Assembly (NCBI GenBank): GCA_016185145.1
Contig: JACPOB010000018.1
Location: 90,288-154,287 of the forward strand
Direction: 5' to 3'
From: Rhodospirillales bacterium
Lineage (GTDB): Bacteria > Pseudomonadota > Alphaproteobacteria > Reyranellales > Reyranellaceae
DNA length: 64,000 bases
Made by a program: the position numbers and the translations under genes. Positions within the stretch are counted from its first letter, which is position 1, and every line of letters starts with the position of its first letter. The notes under the pieces were generated by a model, which made no database searches, was not told the origin of the DNA, and saw nothing but the letters and a program-made list of their open reading frames with translations. Shown here piece after piece: positions 60,189-64,000 of the stretch.

Positions 60189-60524
60189 CTACTTCTTCTC
60201 TTCGGTCGTCGGTTCGGGAGGCGCCAAACCCGCGGCCTTCACGGCTTCCTTGTTGAGCCGGTCGCGCAGGTCCTTGCCGGTCTTGAAGTAGGGCACGCGC
60301 TTGGAGGCCACGGCCACCTGCTCGCCGGTGCGCGGATTGCGGCCGGTGCGCGGCTCGCGTTTCTTCACCGAGAACGCACCAAAGCCGCGCAATTCGACGC
60401 GATGCCCGCCGGCCAAGGCCTTGGAGATTTCGTCGAAGACTGTCGCCACGATCCGCTCGACATCCCTTTGATAGAGATGGGGATTCCGGGCCGCCAGGCG
60501 GGCAATCAGCTCCGACTTGGTCAT
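60189..60524 (-). CDS. ihfB: integration host factor beta subunit (111 aa)
   Basis: A histone-like DNA-bending protein. It starts [20 protein letters not shown] and has the beta-arm region [40 protein letters not shown], with the Pro that intercalates DNA. The C-terminal tail is slightly extended (EPTTEEKK). An ATG six bases upstream (60530) is possible. It lies after rpsA, the conserved alphaproteobacterial order. Confidence 0.94.
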   Translation of the reverse strand: MTKSELIARLAARNPHLYQRDVERIVATVFDEISKALAGGHRVELRGFGAFSVKKREPRTGRNPRTGEQVAVASKRVPYFKTGKDLRDRLNKEAVKAAGLAPPEPTTEEKK

Positions 60525-60651
60525 TGCCATGACAATAAGGGAAAAAACGGCCCCCTTCAAGCCTAAGCCCTTGAATCAAAAAGAAAAGAGGCCGAAGGCT
60601 GCCCCGAGCGCAGCCGAGGGGGCTTTTTTCCGCGCGGAAAGGGCAAAAAAA

Positions 60652-60690
60652 GATCCCTCCGCTCCGCTACGCTCCGGTCGGGATGACGGA
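60652..60690. repeat. dispersed repeat, family B (half copy)
   Basis: GATCCCTCCGCTCCGC...GGTCGGGATGACGG matches one end of the family. It lies between the rpsA terminator and ihfB. Nearby GCCCCGAGCGCAGCCGAGGG and a T-run (60601-60630) form another possible hairpin. Confidence 0.55.
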
Positions 60691-60693
60691 AAT

Positions 60694-60726
60694 AGAAAAG
60701 GGCCGGCTCTCGCGAGCCGACCCCTT
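60694..60726 (-). terminator. Rho-independent terminator of rpsA
   Basis: On the minus strand AAGGGGTCGGCTC, loop GCGA, GAGCCGGCCCTT is followed by TTCTATTT. It starts about 25 nt after the rpsA stop. Confidence 0.7.
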
Positions 60727-60750
60727 CCCGAAGGTCCCCGGACGGCGACC

Positions 60751-62484
60751 TTACTTGTCCTCTTCTTCCTTCTTCTGGGCCCGGCTGAGCGCCGCGCCGA
60801 GAATGTCGCCCAGGCTGGCGCCGGAGTCGGACGAGCCGAAGTCGGCCATCGCCTTCTTCTCCTCGTCGAGCTCGCGCGCCTTGACCGACAGCACGACCCG
60901 GCGCGAAGCGCGGTCGATGTTGGTGATCTTGGCGTCGAGCTTGTCGCCGATGGCGTAACGGTCGGGACGCTGCTCGGAGCGGTCGCGGGAGAGCTCCGAC
61001 TTGCGGATGAAGCCCGGGATGCCGTCCTGGACCGTGACGTCGATGCCATTGTCCTGGATACCGGCCACGATGACGGTGACCACGTCGCCCTTCTTGGCGA
61101 CGGTGCCGACCTTCTCGAACGGGTCGTTGGCGAGCTGCTTGATGCCGAGCGAGATGCGCTCCTTGTCGATGTCGACGTCGAGGACCTTGACCTTGACCTG
61201 GTCGCCCTTCTTGTAGTCGCGGATCGCCTCGTCGCCGGCCTTGTCCCACGACAGGTCGGAGAGGTGCACCATGCCGTCGATGTCGCCGGGCAGGCCGACG
61301 AACAGGCCGAACTCGGTGATGTTGCGGACCTCGCCCTCGAGCTCGGTGCCGGCCGGGTACTTCTCGGCGAAGCTCTCCCACGGATTGGCCATGCACTGCT
61401 TGAGGCCGAGCGAGATGCGGCGCTTGGACATGTCGACGTCCAGCACCATCACTTCGACCTCCTGCGAGGTCGACACGATCTTGCCCGGATGGACGTTCTT
61501 CTTGGTCCAGCTCATCTCGGAGACGTGGACCAGACCCTCGACGCCCGGCTCCAGCTCCACGAAGGCGCCGTAGTCAGTGATGTTGGTGACGCGGCCCTTG
61601 AGCCTGAGGCCGACCGGGTACTTCGCCCCCGCGCCGTCCCACGGATCGCTCATCAGCTGCTTCATGCCGAGCGAGATGCGCTGCGTCTCGGGGTTGAAGC
61701 GGATGACCTGCACCTTGACCTGCTGGCCGATGGTGAGGGCCTCCGACGGATGGTTGATGCGCTTCCACGCGATGTCGGTGACGTGCAGCAGGCCGTCGAC
61801 GCCGCCCAGATCCACGAACGCACCGTAATCGGTGATGTTCTTGACGACGCCGTCGAGCACCTGGCCCTCGGACAGCGCGCCCATCAGGCGGGTACGGTCC
61901 TCGGCGCGGGTCTCTTCCATCACGGCGCGGCGCGACACGACGATGTTGCCGCGGCGGCGGTCCATCTTGAGGATGGCGAACTGCTGGGCCTGGCCCATCA
62001 GCGGGCCGACATCGCGCACCGGGCGGACATCGACCTGGCTGCCCGGCAGGAAGGCCACGGCGCCCGACAGGTCGACCGTGAAGCCGCCCTTCACGCGGCC
62101 GAAGATCGTACCCATGACACGTTCCTGGTCGTTGAACGCCTTCTCGAGCAAGGTCCAGGCTTCCTCACGGCGAGCCTTGTCACGCGACAGGACGGCTTCG
62201 CCGTCCTTGTTCTCCATACGGTCGACGAAGATGTCGACGGTGTCGCCTTCGCGCACTTCAGGAGCGCCGGTGCCGCCATTGGCGAATTCACGAAGGGCGA
62301 CGCGGCCTTCGGACTTCAGTCCGACATCGACCACGACGAAATCATTGGCGATACGAACGACGCGGCCCTTGACGACCGTGCCTTCGAAGCTCGCGGAACC
62401 GCCGAGCGATTCCTCGAGGAGTGCTGCGAACTCCGCGCTGGCGGCGTCGTTCGGCTGTTTACGCAGGGCGCTGCCCTTGGCCAT
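60751..62484 (-). CDS. rpsA: 30S ribosomal protein S1 (577 aa)
   Basis: Six S1 RNA-binding repeats spaced about 85 residues, recognisable by recurrent GxVxxITxYGAFVxLxxGxxG blocks such as VKNITDYGAFVDLGGVDGLL and VTNITDYGAFVELEPGVEGL. The N-terminal repeat begins about residue 35 (EGTVVKGRVVRIANDFVVVD). It binds mRNA on the small subunit. GGAAGAGG lies upstream of ATG 62484. The cmk gene lies upstream on the same strand, separated by about 150 nt that contain the rpsA promoter region. Confidence 0.97.
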   Translation of the reverse strand: MAKGSALRKQPNDAASAEFAALLEESLGGSASFEGTVVKGRVVRIANDFVVVDVGLKSEGRVALREFANGGTGAPEVREGDTVDIFVDRMENKDGEAVLSRDKARREEAWTLLEKAFNDQERVMGTIFGRVKGGFTVDLSGAVAFLPGSQVDVRPVRDVGPLMGQAQQFAILKMDRRRGNIVVSRRAVMEETRAEDRTRLMGALSEGQVLDGVVKNITDYGAFVDLGGVDGLLHVTDIAWKRINHPSEALTIGQQVKVQVIRFNPETQRISLGMKQLMSDPWDGAGAKYPVGLRLKGRVTNITDYGAFVELEPGVEGLVHVSEMSWTKKNVHPGKIVSTSQEVEVMVLDVDMSKRRISLGLKQCMANPWESFAEKYPAGTELEGEVRNITEFGLFVGLPGDIDGMVHLSDLSWDKAGDEAIRDYKKGDQVKVKVLDVDIDKERISLGIKQLANDPFEKVGTVAKKGDVVTVIVAGIQDNGIDVTVQDGIPGFIRKSELSRDRSEQRPDRYAIGDKLDAKITNIDRASRRVVLSVKARELDEEKKAMADFGSSDSGASLGDILGAALSRAQKKEEEDK

Positions 62485-62634
62485 TCAATACCTCTTCCTT
62501 CATCGATCCCGGGCGAAACGCTGCCGCCCGTCGGCCAACCGGTTAAGTCCGGCGGATCCACTGCCTATAGAACCGCGCCCGGGTGCCCCCGATCGCAGTC
62601 GCCGCTAAGTAGTCTGCGATCCGCCGGCGGCGAC

Positions 62635-63264
62635 TTACGGCCCGGAGGAGCGAAAGCCCTTGCTCGAAATGAATGCCACAGCGGCGGCGAAGGCCGCATC
62701 GGCATCCATGTCGCTGGTATCGAGGTGGTAAGCATCGGGTGCGGCTTTCAAAGGTGCAGCCGCCCGTTCGCTGTCGCGACGGTCCCGCTCCGCCATCTCG
62801 GCAAGAACGCGCGGTCTTATAGTGTCGGCACCCCGCTCGCGCAACTCCTGGTACCGGCGCTCGACCCGCGCATCCAGACTCGCCGTGACGAACAATTTCA
62901 CCGGCGCATCGGGGCAGATCACCGTCCCGATGTCGCGCCCGTCGAGCACGGCGCCCGATGCCTGATGTGCGAATTCTTTTTGAAATTTCAAGAGGTTGGC
63001 CCGGACCTCCGGGATCGCGGCCACCTTCGAGGCGGCCTGGCCCGCTTCGTCGCCGCGCAGCGCCGGATTGTCGAGGTCGGCCGCCTGCAGGGCGGCGGCG
63101 GCTTCTGCCGGCGTCCGGCTGGTATGCGTGGCTGCCCAGCCGACCGCCCGGTAGAGCAGGCCGGTATCGAGGTGGGGCAGCCTGAAATGGCCGGCGAGCC
63201 GCTTGGCGAGGGTGCCCTTGCCGGAGGCCGCCGGACCGTCGATCGCGATGAGCAGGGGTTTCAC
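62635..63264 (-). CDS. cmk: cytidylate kinase (209 aa)
   Basis: Phosphorylates CMP and dCMP. The P-loop is [17 protein letters not shown], followed by [17 protein letters not shown]; the NMP-binding insert contains [15 protein letters not shown] and the LID segment [18 protein letters not shown] region. The start overlaps the aroA stop by 4 nt (ATGA). Confidence 0.96.
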   Translation of the reverse strand: MKPLLIAIDGPAASGKGTLAKRLAGHFRLPHLDTGLLYRAVGWAATHTSRTPAEAAAALQAADLDNPALRGDEAGQAASKVAAIPEVRANLLKFQKEFAHQASGAVLDGRDIGTVICPDAPVKLFVTASLDARVERRYQELRERGADTIRPRVLAEMAERDRRDSERAAAPLKAAPDAYHLDTSDMDADAAFAAAVAFISSKGFRSSGP

Positions 63265-64000
63265 GCCGCCTCGATACGGGCGCCCAAGCCGTTCATCAAC
63301 TGCGCAAAGCCCGGGAAGCTGGTGTCGATCGCCGAACCATCGTCGATCGCCACCGGCTCGCGCGCCGCGAGCCCCAGCACCAGGAACGACATGGCGATGC
63401 GATGGTCGAGCTGGGCTGCGACCAGGCCGCCGCCGGCGGGCGGCACGCCGGTGCCATGAACGACCAGGTCCGCCGCGCCCATCTCATGCTTCACGCCGTT
63501 GGCCGAAAGGCCGGCCGAGACGCTGGCCAGCCGGTCGCTTTCCTTGGCGCGCAGCTCCGCCAAGCCCAGCATGCGCGTCGTACCCTTCGCGCAGGCGGCG
63601 GCGATGGCCAGGATGGGATATTCGTCGATCATCGATGGCGCGCGCTCGGCCGGCACCTCGATGCCCTTCAGCCCGCCGCCTTTGACATGCAGGTCCGCCA
63701 CCGGCTCGCCGCCCAGCTCGCGCTGGTTCTCGAAGGCGATATCGGCGCCCATGTCGCGCAGCGTCTCGTAGAGCCCGGCGCGCAAGGGATTGACGCCGAC
63801 ATTCTCGACGGTGACGTCGCTGCCCGGCCGGATCGCGGCGGCGACGACGGCAAAGGCGGCCGACGAGGGATCGCCGGGGACGACGATGTCGCGGCCCAGA
63901 AGCTCGGGCCAGCCGACGACGGTGATGTGCCTGACGCCGTCGTCGGCTGCCATCACGCGCACCTCGGCGCCGAAATGGCGCAGCATGCGCTCGGTATGGT
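63261..64000 (-). CDS. aroA: 3-phosphoshikimate 1-carboxyvinyltransferase, C-terminal part (partial)
   Basis: The C-terminal ~246 residues of EPSP synthase; the N-terminal part lies right of the window and the frame is open to the edge ([13 protein letters not shown]). Visible blocks are [40 protein letters not shown] with the catalytic Asp of the DEYP loop, [13 protein letters not shown] and [15 protein letters not shown]. It makes the shikimate-pathway precursor of chorismate. It is followed by cmk in the conserved order. Confidence 0.96.
   Translation of the reverse strand, partial: HTERMLRHFGAEVRVMAADDGVRHITVVGWPELLGRDIVVPGDPSSAAFAVVAAAIRPGSDVTVENVGVNPLRAGLYETLRDMGADIAFENQRELGGEPVADLHVKGGGLKGIEVPAERAPSMIDEYPILAIAAACAKGTTRMLGLAELRAKESDRLASVSAGLSANGVKHEMGAADLVVHGTGVPPAGGGLVAAQLDHRIAMSFLVLGLAAREPVAIDDGSAIDTSFPGFAQLMNGLGARIEAA

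Noticed and set aside
60517..63459. A ~980-codon open frame on the plus strand opposite rpsA and cmk
   Set aside because: It is antisense to strongly supported essential genes; its product is rich in Asp/Ala/Arg/His with no family resemblance. Such frames are expected in high-GC DNA.

Overview
This is a GC-rich, gene-dense chromosomal segment of an alphaproteobacterium. Two things point there: the order aroA-cmk-rpsA-ihfB-lapA at the right end, and the many Liv-type (branched-chain amino acid family) uptake systems, polysaccharide-deacetylase-type amidohydrolases, enolase-superfamily dehydratases and molybdenum hydroxylases typical of soil Rhizobiales/Rhodospirillales. A Reyranella- or Bradyrhizobium-like host is an inference from style only. 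I see no rRNA or tRNA gene, CRISPR array, insertion sequence or prophage.

Layout. (1) 1-7831: the start of a [2Fe-2S] molybdenum-hydroxylase subunit, two tandem PuuE-like deacetylase-family enzymes, a PhyH dioxygenase, and a complete five-gene Liv-type ABC importer. (2) 7862-12547: a tightly overlapping minus-strand operon (SDR, a deletion remnant of a P1 peptidase, crcB, a HI0933-type flavoprotein), then a CBS protein, a VUT-family transporter and a universal stress protein. (3) 12940-20782: an ArsR regulator with three tandem SRPBCC (AHSA1-like) proteins, a secreted protein with a C-terminal Kazal domain, and an RND efflux pair. (4) 20890-32463: a ~2600-residue autotransporter, a divergent LuxR-type regulator, and a scarred region holding an nrdB 3' remnant, a second copy of the autotransporter leader, an unknown secreted protein and a broken paralogue of the LuxR regulator. 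(5) 32545-41562: a Bug-type binding protein/VOC/HCCA-isomerase operon, an amidase, two enolase-superfamily dehydratases, an orphan LivK flanked by direct copies of a DUF2332 gene end, and the DUF2332 gene. (6) 41655-49746: a nucleotidyltransferase-like protein, a HyuA-type hydantoinase subunit without HyuB, a second Liv importer with fused permeases, and an NTF2-like protein. (7) 49759-56813: a ParDE toxin-antitoxin pair, UPF0280, a 6-hydroxynicotinate-reductase-like protein, a two-gene molybdenum hydroxylase and a MarR regulator. (8) 57565-64000: a CoA-transferase, an ornithine cyclodeaminase-like protein, lapA, ihfB, rpsA, cmk and partial aroA.

How the parts work together. Most accessory genes form small catabolic modules: an uptake system next to ring-, amide- or sugar-acid-processing enzymes. 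The clearest is 50334-56813, where a MarR regulator, an operator-like palindrome touching the start codon, a molybdenum hydroxylase, a reductase and UPF0280 look like one N-heterocycle (nicotinate-type) degradation unit. Gaps between genes are repeatedly filled by at least five families of dispersed imperfect inverted repeats, one of which supplies the last codons of a gene. The least expected material lies at 28.6-32.5 kb (autotransporter, regulators, scars and a shared operator-like motif) and in the small gene remnants at 9.4, 30.1 and 39.2 kb.
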